Assembly (NCBI RefSeq): GCF_000350225.1
Contig: NW_005178874.1
Coordinates: 101,594-155,675, forward strand
Source: Chondrus crispus
Taxonomy: Eukaryota > Rhodophyta > Florideophyceae > Gigartinales > Gigartinaceae
Direction: 5' to 3'
Length of the DNA stretch: 54,082 nucleotides
Part shown: positions 10,645-21,814 of the stretch, piece after piece
Layout: the number at the start of each line of letters is the position of its first letter
Position numbering within the stretch: the stretch's first letter is position 1
Position numbers and translations under genes: made by a program
Notes under the pieces: generated by a model
The model's input: the letters and a program-made list of their open reading frames with translations, nothing else
What the model was told of the DNA's origin: nothing
Databases searched by the model: none

Positions 10645-12291
10645 TTACGTCATTCTGATCTGGTAATCACCACTGATCAACTTGTAACGTACCCACGGCG
10701 CAGCGTTGTACCCTGATTTCTCAACGACCTTTAGAAACCGTACTTGCAAGCCGGAGATTGTAAAATATGGAACTTCAAATTCGACCGTGATCGGTCTCTT
10801 AGTAGAATTCTCTCGTTCTTGATCTTTCCCGATGCTCGGCAACGAAAAGTGACCGCGCATCACAGCATCACGACCTGCTTTGAATTGCTTAAGCGACCAT
10901 ACCACCGCATCCTTGTCTGGGGCATACTTAGCCTTCCCAGAAGTGCATTTGAAGGAGGGTGCCACAACATCCGGGAGCACGGGGACGAAAATTTTCACGT
11001 TGTTCGCTATTGCTCTCGGCTTCAGCTGTGTCCGTGCCTTCACAACATAGTCCACTCTAGTTGCACGCATTTCAATCACCGCATCGATCCATATTGGAGG
11101 TTTAACTTGTGTGTTTAGCCGATAGCTCATGAGCTCAAACATGCCATCTGGCGGAATAAATGAGATCGTACGGTCATTTTCGAATTTCGCCAGCCGCACG
11201 CATTGATGAAACTTGATGTCTTCTAAATCTACCGATTTGCCTCGATGTTCTCCACCGTTTGCTGCATTCGCCTCAAATTGCAGTCTATCATTCAGCCCAA
11301 GTTTGAGATTTGGCATCCCACTGAGGTATGATTTCATCATTAGCTTTCCAACAATTTCGGAGCGAAGAAGATTCCCGGTCCCGGAGACTAAGATGTTCAC
11401 CTTTTCAATGACATCAAGAAAAACTTCGTTCCTTGTATGTTTAACACCTTCGTTTCTCCACGACACTGCGTTTGTCGCAGCTATCGGGAGGGATGACGCT
11501 GATTCAGAAACACGGTAGTCCTGTGTGATGTACTTTCGCAGTATTTTAGATTCTGATATCTGAGGGAAGCCAAAGTCCATCATTTCGTCCAAGAGCTCGT
11601 AGATGATCACGAAATTGTCTCGTATTGATTCCTCATGGACATCCTTGAAGTAATCAGTGAAAACCTGAATGAGTTTATACAAAAACGTTATGATCATCGT
11701 TGCATTTGAGTTCTTTCTCGTTACCGCGACGAGGAAGATGTTCGCATGACGAATATGGATGAATGTTACGCCCTTCTCTTCCACGCGAAGGAACGGGGTT
11801 ATTTTTGAGTCCTGCAAACAGTTTTCAGAACGGAACAGTGACCATACTCGGTGTTAGTGGCCAGTCGGCGGACTGTGAAATCGGATTCGCTTCCCGCATG
11901 CGTGCTTGCTGTTTGAGATAAGACAAAGGTTGTGACGAAAACGCACATCTTCCGCATGAATAACTTTCGACTTGAATTCTGAAACAATATCAATCGGCAC
12001 ATCCCCTCTGAAGTTCCTGCTAATTAGTGTCTGAAGATAATCCTCGCAGAGACTCGGTGGTGTCAGCGGATTCTAAGTTGAACTCCTTACGCACAAAATG
12101 CTCGTATCCCATCTTCCACAACGAATTATGGTGCTTACCTTGCCGCGTGAATCTAAAATGAAAATTGCTGAGGCCTATGTGTGTGCAGAGATGGACAAAC
12201 AGTGCGCAATGGTGCCACCCACAAGTGTTAGTGATCGACAAACCATGTCACCATTATGCCAGCAATCGCAAAGTGACAAACTTACTACCAT
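10645..12291 (-). CDS. AP-1 clathrin adaptor complex, mu subunit, four exons
   Basis: Exons are 12291-12286, 12174-12139, 12030-11947 and 11811-10645. Introns of 111, 108 and 135 bp start GTAAGT, GTAAGC and GTGCGT, end in AG, and all fall between codons. The spliced product is 430 residues, the usual AP-1 mu size. The longin-like N-terminus reads ASAIFILDSRGK then TLISRNFRGDVP. Next come VTRKNSNATM and the highly conserved block IRDNFVIIYELLDEMMDFG. The mu homology domain starts at NAVSW (about 156) and runs to the C-terminus, with LSGMPNLKLGLND, FHQCVRLAKFENDRTISF and FELMSYRLNT. AP-1 sorts cargo, such as tyrosine-motif proteins, between trans-Golgi network and endosomes. The first exon codes only Met-Val, making it the least certain part. 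It is divergent from the candidate exon at 12371. Confidence 0.92.
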
Positions 12292-12370
12292 GACGGGCCG
12301 TAATCGCAATAGAGCCTGAAGAGTTTCTGTCTGAGCTTCAAGTCAAGATCTTCTGGAGGACGGCGACGCA

Positions 12371-12505
12371 ATGGCGGTAGAACCCGGCCTTTCTGTTGAA
12401 GTCGAAATGAAGACGGAGGAGCTAATTGTGCACTTAATCAAGATGATGCCCACGGCAAAGACGAACGAGGGCAGTGCTATGTTCGTCGAGTTACTAGAGC
12501 AAATT
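12371..12505 (+). CDS. Candidate first coding exon, function unknown
   Basis: A 45-codon segment starts at an ATG 79 bp from the divergent AP-1 mu start. It has balanced protein-like composition (acidic N-terminus, then HLIKMMPTAK and FVELLEQI) and ends exactly before a consensus GTAAGT donor at 12506-12511. Beyond the donor the reading becomes low-quality. I could not place a downstream exon in 12512-13151, so the gene may be broken or the call wrong. Confidence 0.3.
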
Positions 12506-12843
12506 GTAAGTGATATGAGCGGGGGGGCGACAGTGCGTAGTGTAGCGGGTTTCTGCTGTAATTCTCCGACAAAGCTGTGGATGAAGACGTTTTTTCTGAT
12601 TTTTTTTATTGCATCACGTGCACATCAACGCACGATACAGTACCCAAGGGTATAGCATTTACTGGGCAAAAAACTGTACTTTTCTATGCTATTAGACTGG
12701 CATAGTGAATGTTTCGATGCTACCGCCGCTCGTGCATCATTCCTCTGGCGAACTCAAAGCAAGGGGCGACATGGGTTAAAAGGTGGAAGAGTCTAAGTAG
12801 TGATGCGACTAGAGCACCGAACTTTGTTTCTCCGAGTGCTCTT

Positions 12844-12901
12844 ATGAAGCTTGAGACTCTTGCTTCAACCCTATGACGCTTGAAACTCTTGCTTCAACCC
12901 T
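12844..12901. repeat. Tandem duplication of a 29-bp unit
   Basis: Two adjacent 29-bp copies (12844-12872 and 12873-12901) differ at two positions. The surrounding 12512-13151 contains no recognised gene. Confidence 0.85.
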
Positions 12902-13151
12902 ACATAAGCGGAGCGCGCAAATCGGTGTTCACTTCGTCAGAGCACTGAACCGCTTGAGCCTACAGGAATTATCTTTCAACAAAGTCACGATTTTAGATCT
13001 GCAAAACCAGGCAGACCCGCAGCCTAAATATGAAGCCAACTAGAGTTGAACTCAAGATATATGAACACAGTTGGCAAGCTAGCATGGAGATGTCAGTTTA
13101 CAAGAACTCACTAGCTCAGGCTGTCCCACATACACTCGTGCAAGTGTTGCA

Positions 13152-14108
13152 CTACACTACGTTCCTTTTCTGATTGATGATGTATCGGAACGCCTGCAAA
13201 AGCACATTTCGCTCTTCGTGAATCTCTTTCTGAAGAAGCATCTTCAATAGACTCGGCCGTCTCGGCGTGGTAGACACATTCCTATTCGACTTTTTCCCAT
13301 TTCTCCTTCCTCTCTGCCTCTTTTTTGCGACTCCACGCTCTCTTTGACGTGATGCAACACTCTTAGTGTCCTTCTTCCCCACTGGCTGAGCCTTAATAGA
13401 CTGCGTTTTCTTATCCGTCTCATCAATCTCCCCGTCACTACTACCATACTCTGCCGCGAGCATAGTCAACGAGTTATCAGCAACCCTAGCTCTTCTCTTC
13501 GCCTCTCCCCTCATCTGTGCCCCGCCTTGCTCGCGTTTCTTCTTTTCCGCTAGCTTCCGGGCTACGTTTGCGCGAGACGGCCAGTTCTGTTTCCGTGCCG
13601 CCACCCATCTATCGATCTCCGCTTGCGATTCGCCAGGTAAAGATGCTTGCAACTTGGCTAAGATTTCTTTCGACATGGTCATCTCCTTTGCCGGCCAGTC
13701 AGACTTTCTTACCTTGTTCGCTTTCGCATTCTTGTTTTGGCGCTCTGCAGGAATCTTCGGACGCTCGGGGCGTACCGGCGGTCGTTCACTTAAGTCATTG
13801 GGTCTTCGTCTCTTGTGTGCCCCTTGAGTCGGGACTGGCCCCATGTTTCTCGGCGTTGGCATCGCCACTTGATGCTGTTGCCAACACATTCCATGTGGGT
13901 TCGACGGCCAAGGGATAGAAGACTGATACGGAATTGGAGCCGGCGGATTGCAAAACGGCGGTGGCGGTGGAGCATGGCCATATGGAAAGGACCATGCCGG
14001 TGGAGGAGGCGGCGGATGATGACCAGGAGCAGGAAATGGTGGAGGTAGAGGCTGTTGCGGAGACAGCATTGGCGGCGGGAGACCTTGCCCATGCCATGAC
14101 CAGCTCAT
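13152..14108 (-). CDS. NUFIP1/Rsa1-like box C/D snoRNP assembly factor
   Basis: This is a 318-residue intronless frame. Residues 1-75 are extremely Pro-rich. A basic middle contains EIDRWVAARKQNWPSRANV (about 163-182), which matches the conserved NUFIP1 motif of the type I..W...R...WPT..N. The C-terminus (about 285-313) has PSLLKMLLQKEI followed by ER..LLQAFRYI, the second conserved NUFIP/Rsa1 block. In yeast and animals this protein bridges the R2TP complex and Snu13/15.5K during snoRNP assembly in the nucleus. The C2H2 zinc finger of animal NUFIP1 is not visible, as in shorter homologues. Assignment rests on two motifs. Confidence 0.7.
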   Translation of the reverse strand: MSWSWHGQGLPPPMLSPQQPLPPPFPAPGHHPPPPPPAWSFPYGHAPPPPPFCNPPAPIPYQSSIPWPSNPHGMCWQQHQVAMPTPRNMGPVPTQGAHKRRRPNDLSERPPVRPERPKIPAERQNKNAKANKVRKSDWPAKEMTMSKEILAKLQASLPGESQAEIDRWVAARKQNWPSRANVARKLAEKKKREQGGAQMRGEAKRRARVADNSLTMLAAEYGSSDGEIDETDKKTQSIKAQPVGKKDTKSVASRQRERGVAKKRQRGRRNGKKSNRNVSTTPRRPSLLKMLLQKEIHEERNVLLQAFRYIINQKRNVV

Positions 14109-15370
14109 GGCAACGCAGAGGAAGTGCGGGCGTGTGGAAAACGGCCTGCTTTTGAAACCCCTCCTCGCAGCGACTTCTAGTCTTTCTCAGGATGTCGGAG
14201 TGCGATATGCTACGTTCCCGATACATGCTTGCTTCCGTCACTACGCCGCCGCCATCAACCACATTCTGGATAGGGACGCACATTCACACGTGTCACATTA
14301 CTGTATGATAGAAAGTGTACAGCAAATACGCCACGTGGCAATCATTATCATACAATAAGTCTTATTTTTCTAAAACTTTTCAGGACTCGAGGAGACGTGG
14401 GCAGGTACCAACCCGCGATTTCATTAAATCATGTTTTTGCGCGCAATTGCGCGCAAAAACTGCCAGATAATGCTGCAAAATGAAAAAATCACCACTTCGG
14501 CCTTCTTCAAGTGACCCACCGATAATCGCGATCAACCATCCAAATCGAGATCCCCCATGCCTTCCTAGGGTCCCTGTAGCCCATCTCCATCATGGAGATG
14601 TAACGTGTAAGCGTGGCTATCATTGTCTAAAGTCGTTTCTTCATGAAGAATCATGAAGTTTCTTAGTTTCTGCATGAATAAACAAGCAAAAAGCAAAAAT
14701 GAAAATACAACCCGAAATCGCGGGTACCAACATGGTCTGCCAAGATCATCCTATCCTCCTCAACATACAATATGCATACAGTGCCTCCTACGATATAGAG
14801 CTATAGCGTGACATACCTCTAGCTATGGCACTATTGGGGGGATGGCACTATATAAAGGAGGCTCAAATACATATATGAGACAATGGGGAAACCATGGCAC
14901 ATTTGGGATTCTTAATTCCATTTAGGGGGTTCACATCACAGATAAATGAAATTTGGCGTCACAAATTTAATAAATAGAAGATCGTGGTCGATATTTCAGA
15001 TCGTATTGGCAGATGGTCAACAGTTATTCCATATTGGCAATTAATCAACATAATATCAACATAAAAGCTATTTCGAGCACAGAACGCTTCGTTTAATCTT
15101 TATCGGTTGTCATCACACGACAGTCTATGTGGAACAAGTGTTCATTCCATTTCAATGGGCAGAAGTGTCACATAACCTATATTTACAATGCTTTCAGTGT
15201 GTATTCACTTCCAGTGCTTTTCGAAATGTTACACAGAGGGGAAACAATTGGCAGCTACAGGACATTACCAGCTTACATCGGTCATTGATACACATAATCA
15301 GTGATAAAAATGTGAAATGAGTTCACAATCCCACTCACTAATGCGGAATGGTGGTGACATCTGCCCTATC
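14109..15370. other. Intergenic, AT-rich, no gene recognised
   Basis: Frames are short and motif-free. Besides the palindrome at 14433, a 9+1+9 palindrome occurs at 14582-14600. Confidence 0.45.
14433..14460. repeat. Perfect 28-nt palindrome
   Basis: GTTTTTGCGCGCAA is followed directly by its exact reverse complement, with no spacer. Confidence 0.9.
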
Positions 15371-15466
15371 ACCGTCCGAATTTCACCGTCGCCGTCCGAA
15401 TTTTACAGTCATCGTCTGATTTTCACCCCTGCCGTCCGATATTCACGACCGCCGTCCACGCATTCC
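15371..15466. repeat. Degenerate 20-bp tandem array upstream of the MULE
   Basis: Four to five imperfect units share the core CCGTCCGAATTTCA. It ends 64 bp before the start codon of the Mutator-like transposase and may be a subterminal repeat of that element; this is an inference. Confidence 0.6.
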
Positions 15467-15530
15467 GACCGCATTATTATTTACTGCGCGACCAATCAGG
15501 CCTCCATGCGCCCTTGTGCGTTCTTGAACA

Positions 15531-17923
15531 ATGGCCGAAACGCCTTTCAAGGCCGGCGTCGTCCCAAGGATACGCCGGACGGCTTCTTCCCGCGCCGTAC
15601 GAATCGCTACGCCAACCATACGGTCTCCAGAGTCTCCGCATGGCGGTTCTGCAGGCGACCATTACCTCGCGGAGCTTGAGATTCAGCTCACCCAATCTGA
15701 GTCCTCGGATGAAGGGTTCCACGTCCCATGTTCTGCTCCGAAGCCTGCACCATGTGAAAACTCAGGCCTCAGCCCGAGAAGTGCGAACGCAAAGCTGGAT
15801 GCGCGCAGAAAAGCGCTCAATCGAGCGTCGCAGGCAAAGTATCGAAGAAAGCGCGGCGAGCATGTGGCCGCTGCGAACGGAGACGCCGACAAGAAGTTCA
15901 CCATCCGTGCCTTCACTATGGTGAATTCGTCCAGAGGTGGAGCGGTGCACTACATCCAGTCTCGGGACGCCTACATGTCGAAAGCTGAGGTTATTCATCG
16001 CTCCCGGGAAGTCGCTGAGTACTTTGCGCTAACCCTTCGCTTACCGACCAACACACGGTTTGAGGTCAAAGCTGTAGCCGACATTCGCCACGGCGTAGAC
16101 GAAAAACAGGCCTCCTCGTCATGGCCTCTTTTGATATGAAGGCGGAGTCTTGGATCATCCGCAAGTGTGTCATCTCTGGTGAGATGGGGGACTCGCCAAT
16201 GACTACAAATGGCATGAGGGAGCAAGGATGGCGTAGAGGTGCAGCGCGTACAGCATATACTGATCAAGTTCTCGCTTTTCACTGTAAATATGTCGTCAAA
16301 AGCGACCCGGCGATCTCTGATAGCTTACTTCGCGCCGTATGTGAAGTTCGCATCTCATATACCACCCGATCAGTGGTCGAGAGTGCGAAGGATTGGATAC
16401 GTTTTAGCAAATGGCACTCCAGACGACAATATGTCTATGCTATCGGCATTACAGATGGAGATGCGAGCACTCGGTCACACTCTCGAGTACACCACTTTCG
16501 GTGGCAACGGCATGAAAGCCGTGATACTTTCTGTAAGGAAAGCGGAGTATGATCGCCTACACAAGAAGGCATCCAGAATACCAGCCGCGCATCGCAATGA
16601 AGCTCACACTGCGGATCTTCTTCCCTGGAAAGAGTCCAGAAAGCAATTTTTGGACACACATGCCAATTTATTGTCACTTATTTCCAATCCTGGTCGATTG
16701 TACGTAGATTATCTCGCGTTTGCTTTTTCTTTCACGAAAAGGCAAGCCCCATCCTTGCTGACCCTTGTCGAAGCAGACGCATGCTTCGGGAAGCGCAACC
16801 TTGACGCGTACCAGTTGTTTACTGTCGTTGGAATCAGCTCAGACTTCAATGTGGTTCCGATGGCGTACATTTATATAAGCGGCAACGAAAGCGAAGAGAC
16901 CTGGACTCGCGCTAGGGGTTTTGCGCGGAAAGAATTTCCGAACTTGGGAAGGCTTACAACCGTAGTGAGCGATGGCGATAAGGGGATCGTGGCTGGCCTG
17001 CGCAATATCTTCACAGTTTCGACGCAGCCGTTTCACGTAGCCTGCGCTCATCACCGCGCTGGAAATCTTTGCAAGCACGGCAAAGAGTGCTCGAAGATGT
17101 TTCATAAGCTCCTGAGAGCCCTACAGTTGCTTCTCTTGACAACATCTCCAGCTCAGTGGCATTTTCTAGCCTGTCTACTGCAGCTCAAGCAGCATTGAGA
17201 AGATTACCTGTTGCTCATCAATATCCAGCGGCGGCTGTGGCGCTTGGTGCTACCTTGTACGGAAAGGAAGCTTCTCAAGGTGTGGAATCTAACAACGCAG
17301 CCATGATGCTAGCTCGCTGCTATGATCCCCTTCTCAGTATTATCTGGCAAGGATCGCGGGACAATCGCCGTTTTCACGAGATCTCTCAAAAAGCTCACGC
17401 TCAAGACCACTACCTACCCCCTCGCGTGAAAGCCCGTCTCCTCGCAGTCAGTCCCACTGGGGAGGTTCAGCCAGTGCAAGCATCATTTACCATCACGCAC
17501 CAAGCTTTCAACGTCGTATGTGAAGGCAATGTGGTGTACCGTGTTCACTTGCGAATTCCAATTAAGGGTCATGCCGACAAGAGCCGCTGGCCAGTGGAAA
17601 AGTATCCATGCACGTGCGGTGTCCCAAGCATAGGTCACATGCCGTGCGGGCACATGCTTGCAGTCGCATTCAGTATGAGCATTTCGTCAACATATCTGGT
17701 ACCAACCGAACTGACTACGGGGCACTGGCGCGCACAGTTTCCAGCTGAAGAGCTGGCCATAGTGCCGACATTGTCCGATGTTGTAGGATCTGCAACCGCG
17801 AGGAATAACGCACTCCACGTACCTGTCACAGCGCCGCCGAAGCGTGGACGACCAAACAACAAGCGAAAGCGCTCAGCGATTGAGAAGGTAACGAGAAACT
17901 TGCGCACGAACGCAGGGAATTAA
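15531..17923 (+). pseudogene. Mutator-like (MULE) transposase, broken by several frameshifts
   Basis: The coding signal is spread over different frames: 15531 to about 16130, about 16121-16260, 16239 to about 17150, and 17156-17923. The first part is basic and Ser-rich, then FAR1-like text (SWIIRKCVISGE, GMREQGWRRG). The third part has the MULE catalytic pattern: VEADACFGKRN, then TVVGISS, VPMAYIYISGNESEETW and VVSDGDKGI, followed by a C..H region (VACAHHRAGN). The last part ends with a SWIM zinc finger (CTCGVPSIGHMPCGH) and a basic tail (PPKRGRPNNKRKR). The frame changes have no matching GT-AG introns that I can see, so a decayed copy is more likely than a spliced gene. No terminal inverted repeats were identified. 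Confidence 0.75.
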
Positions 17924-18888
17924 AGCATGTCCCCCCGCCCCTATCGTAGTACGTTGCTGTGTGCGCCCAGAACAGTATGTTCCACTGTTTCTGGGCAACA
18001 TGCTGCTCATAGCATATCTGAACCTTGCTGCGACCAGCGGTCACTCTCTGGTAAACAAAACTTTTCTTCTTGTCCAATTCAACTTGTCCCCATGATATCA
18101 CTCTTCCCCTCCAACAACCTCCTTATCACAGCAAGGGCCGCCGCAATCCCCGCTTCCAGCACGAAAATCTCGATGCACCTCTACGCCACCAAGGTCAAGC
18201 CTTAGTCCCTCACGATTCGCCACGACTGCACCCCACATGCACGCATTGCGTGAATCCGAATGATCATCTGCAGTGGTTTGGCAAACCACTGCAGATGATC
18301 ATTAGGATTGTGCGCAGCGTAACGCTCACCATATCTTGCTCTATGAACGCACAGCGAAGGAAGGCACGCGAGTAGTGCAGCGTGTTGGCGTCGCCGCACA
18401 CCCAGCAGCGTCAGAACCACAGCGCTGGGCCTGGTCCACGCTCCAGAGCGCGGTCGAAGCAGTTGAGCACGTGCCCCGAAGCTGGGTCTACTGCCTCTCT
18501 CGTGGCGGCTCTCCCGCGTACAGCTACGCGGGCGCAAAGCTGGCCACCTCTACACCGGTGGCTTGGACGGCGATGACGGCGATGCTGGTGGCGTGCGCGG
18601 TTGCGTCCGCGCCGCCGTGGACGTACATAGACATGCCTGGGGCGGAGCGGTGTGTTAGCCTGGCATCGAGCAGGTGGTCCGCGCGATGACAGGTGCGATG
18701 CACTGTTTTGGCGCGCGCCGTCACGATTGCAGCGAAAGACGAACTTCGAAGGCGTGGCGCAGGTATGGCTGAGGGGACGTTCCACGATGCGTGAGTAAAT
18801 CAAAGACTGAAGGGTGACGGCGTCAAGAGATTGACGCCAACCTGAAAGCACTAAAAGGGCGCAGCGGCGGTATTTCCTGGAGATTGTT
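17924..18888. other. No recognisable gene
   Basis: 18380-18780 is GC-rich and open on both strands, but neither strand shows a family motif. An imperfect hairpin (CCCAGAACAG with CTGTTTCTGGG) lies near 17968-17997, just after the MULE. Confidence 0.4.
18259..18303. repeat. 45-nt perfect palindrome with a single central base
   Basis: Arms 18259-18280 and 18282-18303 are exact complements around G18281. Imperfect pairing continues outside (AATCC against GGATT), so this is the core of a longer quasi-palindrome. Confidence 0.9.
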
Positions 18889-18975
18889 TCATATTGTTCG
18901 CTGATCACCTTTTCTTCTTTTCTGATCACAGTAACAGCAATCTCCGATTTTCGCCACCCGAATAGTAACTAAACC

Positions 18976-19104
18976 ATTTGCCATTGTGTGCGAGCTCCCT
19001 TTTCTTTCTGTCATATCATACGAGCTATGTGCTCTTTCTGCCATTTCTTCCGAGCTAGATTTTGTCTTTGCCGTTGTTTGCGAGCTATGTTCTCTTTTTG
19101 CCAT
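18976..19104 (-). repeat. 30-bp tandem array that would encode a decapeptide repeat
   Basis: Four units of 30 bp (plus part of a fifth) read on the minus strand as MAKREHSSQT, TAKTKSSSEE, MAERAHSSYD and MTERKGSSHT. They lie within an open frame of 113 codons (18889-19230). Because the unit is a multiple of three the frame is kept automatically, so the repeat alone does not prove a gene, and I recognise no family. Confidence 0.55.
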
Positions 19105-19230
19105 TGTACATACTATCACCTCCGTTTCCCAATGCGGTGAATCACTACCTGCGTCTCTCAATATCATTTCAGACACTAGCACTGTTTGGCATTTACTTTG
19201 GATGCGCCCCTTTTCCCAATCTTGAGCCAA

Positions 19231-20610
19231 ACTCGACGTTCATCTGCAGTTTCAGTTATTCATTACACCTAAATGAAGATAAATCCCCCAGTGTTCATCC
19301 ATGTCCATTTTACTCTCCATTATGACGACCCTTTCCAGAAAGTCCCTACATATATTTGGGGACAAAGCACACTGCTAACACAAACACAACAAAGCCTGTA
19401 TAACACAACTAAATAACTTCATCCTTTGAGTACTGAACCATGCCGGATGATACACGTGTGAGCTTATGATAACCTGTGCCAGAAGGTGAGCCATAGCACT
19501 ATATAGAGGGAAGCACTACTGAAGTAGGCACTATTGAGCGACCCCCCCTGTACAGTAATCCCCGGTATAAGAATACGCACTGTATTCTCGAATCACCTTG
19601 TAATTTTGCGGTTACTTTTAGGCAGGTCACACCTGTGCGCGCGAGGTCACCCACGCGACGACGGCGAGCGGGGTCTGTACTTTACGGTCCTCGCCACCTG
19701 CCTTCTACCGCGCTGACCCCTCGGCAGTCAATCGCTTCTTTCCCTCCCTTCCCATCCCGTCGCAACTCCCGGCGGCCTCCAGCCACCTCGGCTTCTGTGG
19801 TGGTGGTGGTGGTGGATATCTCTACCTGGTAACACCTGCATCTCTGCATTAGAATTTTTACGTTTCTCTCCATTAAATAAACAAAATGTGTCAACAGGCA
19901 AAACATGGGCCAGCCGGTATCTAGCGAGAAGCGCCGCGATTACGATCGGATTCAGAGGGCCGTATTCTAATAAGTGGTGTATTGCTATGTTTGGGGACGT
20001 TCTCATGTTTCTACTGCGCCTCCGGTGTACTGTACTGCCAAAGAATGTAGTAATTCGCGTCTGAGCCATCCCACCGATCCTCTTCGATCTCAAACGTCCC
20101 TGCAGCACCCGCAAAGGGCCGAGAGCAACCCAACTCACACGAACTCACGTTGTAGCAGCAACTTTGAAACTGCCGGAGATTGAGATGGATTGATATTCTT
20201 ATATCAGTTCTTTTTTGTGCGCAATACATGGCTGGGATGACCGAAAATGGTAGGTGTAAGCTTCGTTGTTCGCAATGTCGTATTCTTGTATGTTGTATGC
20301 CGGGGACAGGCGATTTTGAGCTGGAATCGCACTTCCCGAAACGGGAGTTGCATATCATATTCTTGTACAATATAGTGTTTACGCAAACCAATATGGTAAA
20401 TTGATTTTGTTTTTTTGGCAATGCCTGTCCACGTGGCAAGCCCATTTGCGAAATTCGCAAATCAAGAGGGGCAAACAAATGTGAATTATGACGAGTTTGT
20501 GAAGTCGTTTCACGAACTGTATTGGCGGGAAACCGCATCTTGACTACTACGGCAAACGAATCACAACAGCAAAAACGCAGCACACCCCACAACCCACCGC
20601 CACACCGATC
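19231..20610. other. Intergenic, no gene recognised
   Basis: It contains a TGG microsatellite (about 19797-19815), TACAGTA/TACTGTA heptamers (about 19551, 20029) and a 9+1+9 palindrome at 20444-20462. An imperfect hairpin sits at about 20493-20518, shortly before the Myb-like gene. These could be subterminal sequence of the Harbinger element, but I could not match terminal repeats. Confidence 0.4.
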
Positions 20611-21486
20611 ATGGCAAACGTTTTGGAAGAGCTGCCCGTCGAAGAGGGCAGCCCAACTATCACGCAAGTGGCACCAGGATCCCAAACCGTAGTTTTGAGT
20701 GCCGCTCCTCGGTCAGCATCAAAACCAGGCCGCAAATCGAAGTTTACGAGCAACGAAGACCTCATAACTGCTCAAGAGGTATACGCGGCTGAGGCGCACG
20801 TTGCACCCCATGGCGAGACGCTGGCACGTTTTGAAGCTGCTGCTGTCAAGGCAAACTCCAATCCCAACTTCGCGCACCAGTCAACAGGTAAACACATTCA
20901 AGATCGTTTCAAGAAACTGGTGGAGCAGTTTGTGAAGCGAGATGCAAAAGATAGGGTGCGTTCTGGTGTTGGAGGCGAGAGAGGTCAGCTGGATGAGCTC
21001 CTTGCAGATATTGTCGAGGCGAAGAAAGATGTGGAAGCAAAGAAGGATGGGGATATGAAAGAACGTATGGAACAGGAGCAAAAAAAGGTTGCTGCGGGTC
21101 AAGAGCTCGTCTTGAATGCGTTACGTGGGAAGCGTCGTCGTCAAGAGCGAGAGAGTTCTGACGATGAAAGTCCGCCCAAAACACGCCGTGCAGCCGTAGG
21201 AGATCGGATGCAAGCAATCAGCGTGGCGCTTCGCGAATCTGAAACTGCTCGATTCGATCTAGAGCAACAGAAGCTTGCTTTTGCACGCGAAACTGCTGAG
21301 GGCGAAGCAACTCAGAGAGATGCAGACCGTCAAGAACGCGGGGAGGAGCGCGCGCAGCGTGCAAGCGAGCTAGCAGCGTACCGCGACTCCATGAGTAGCA
21401 TGATGGAACAGAATGGCAAGCAGATGCAGTCCGTCCTTTCCCTAGTCACAACACTGCTCTCGAAGCAAGGAAGCGCGAACCTGTAA
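20611..21486 (+). CDS. Myb/SANT-like DNA-binding protein of PIF/Harbinger type
   Basis: This is a 291-residue intact frame. After a Pro/Ser-rich start, residues about 45-125 form a Myb/SANT-like module. KFTSNEDLITAQEV comes first, then HGETLARFEAAAVKAN, then TGKHIQDRFKKLVEQF, with an ELDELLADI-like tail (here QLDELLADIVEA). This arrangement is widespread beside PIF/Harbinger-type transposases in algae and oomycetes. The rest is strongly charged and predicted coiled coil (about 135-175 and 205-265) with a basic KRRR stretch as a likely nuclear signal. Two-gene Harbinger elements encode such a protein to bind DNA and import the transposase. The transposase at 23309-24244 converges on it from 1.8 kb away. 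Confidence 0.65.
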   Translation: MANVLEELPVEEGSPTITQVAPGSQTVVLSAAPRSASKPGRKSKFTSNEDLITAQEVYAAEAHVAPHGETLARFEAAAVKANSNPNFAHQSTGKHIQDRFKKLVEQFVKRDAKDRVRSGVGGERGQLDELLADIVEAKKDVEAKKDGDMKERMEQEQKKVAAGQELVLNALRGKRRRQERESSDDESPPKTRRAAVGDRMQAISVALRESETARFDLEQQKLAFARETAEGEATQRDADRQERGEERAQRASELAAYRDSMSSMMEQNGKQMQSVLSLVTTLLSKQGSANL

Positions 21487-21814
21487 TCCTATTACAAATA
21501 AAAGGTTTGCTTGACATCATTGCGCGTCCACCCTTCCCTATGAATACCTCATTCTAATTTGCCGAGAGACTTATGTCTCTCATACCAATTGGTTTGTGGA
21601 GCACAACTTCATCAAAAAGTCGCAGCATACGCGACGGCAGGAACATAGTGACAGAATGACAAGGCGCGGCAGTATTGTTTAGTCGCTGGCTGAAGATGAT
21701 TTTCTGAAGCGCCGAGGTTGAGTGCTTTATACGTTTTTCGAAACACAATTGTGTTTAGTCCCTTAAGGGAGTGTGTCACAAGGTCGAGGGACGGGATCCG
21801 GGCGAGACCTTAGG

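Noticed and set aside
18411..18929. Minus-strand frame of 172 codons in GC-rich DNA
   Set aside because: The Arg/His-rich second half resembles an antisense shadow, and the plus strand is also open. No motif on either.
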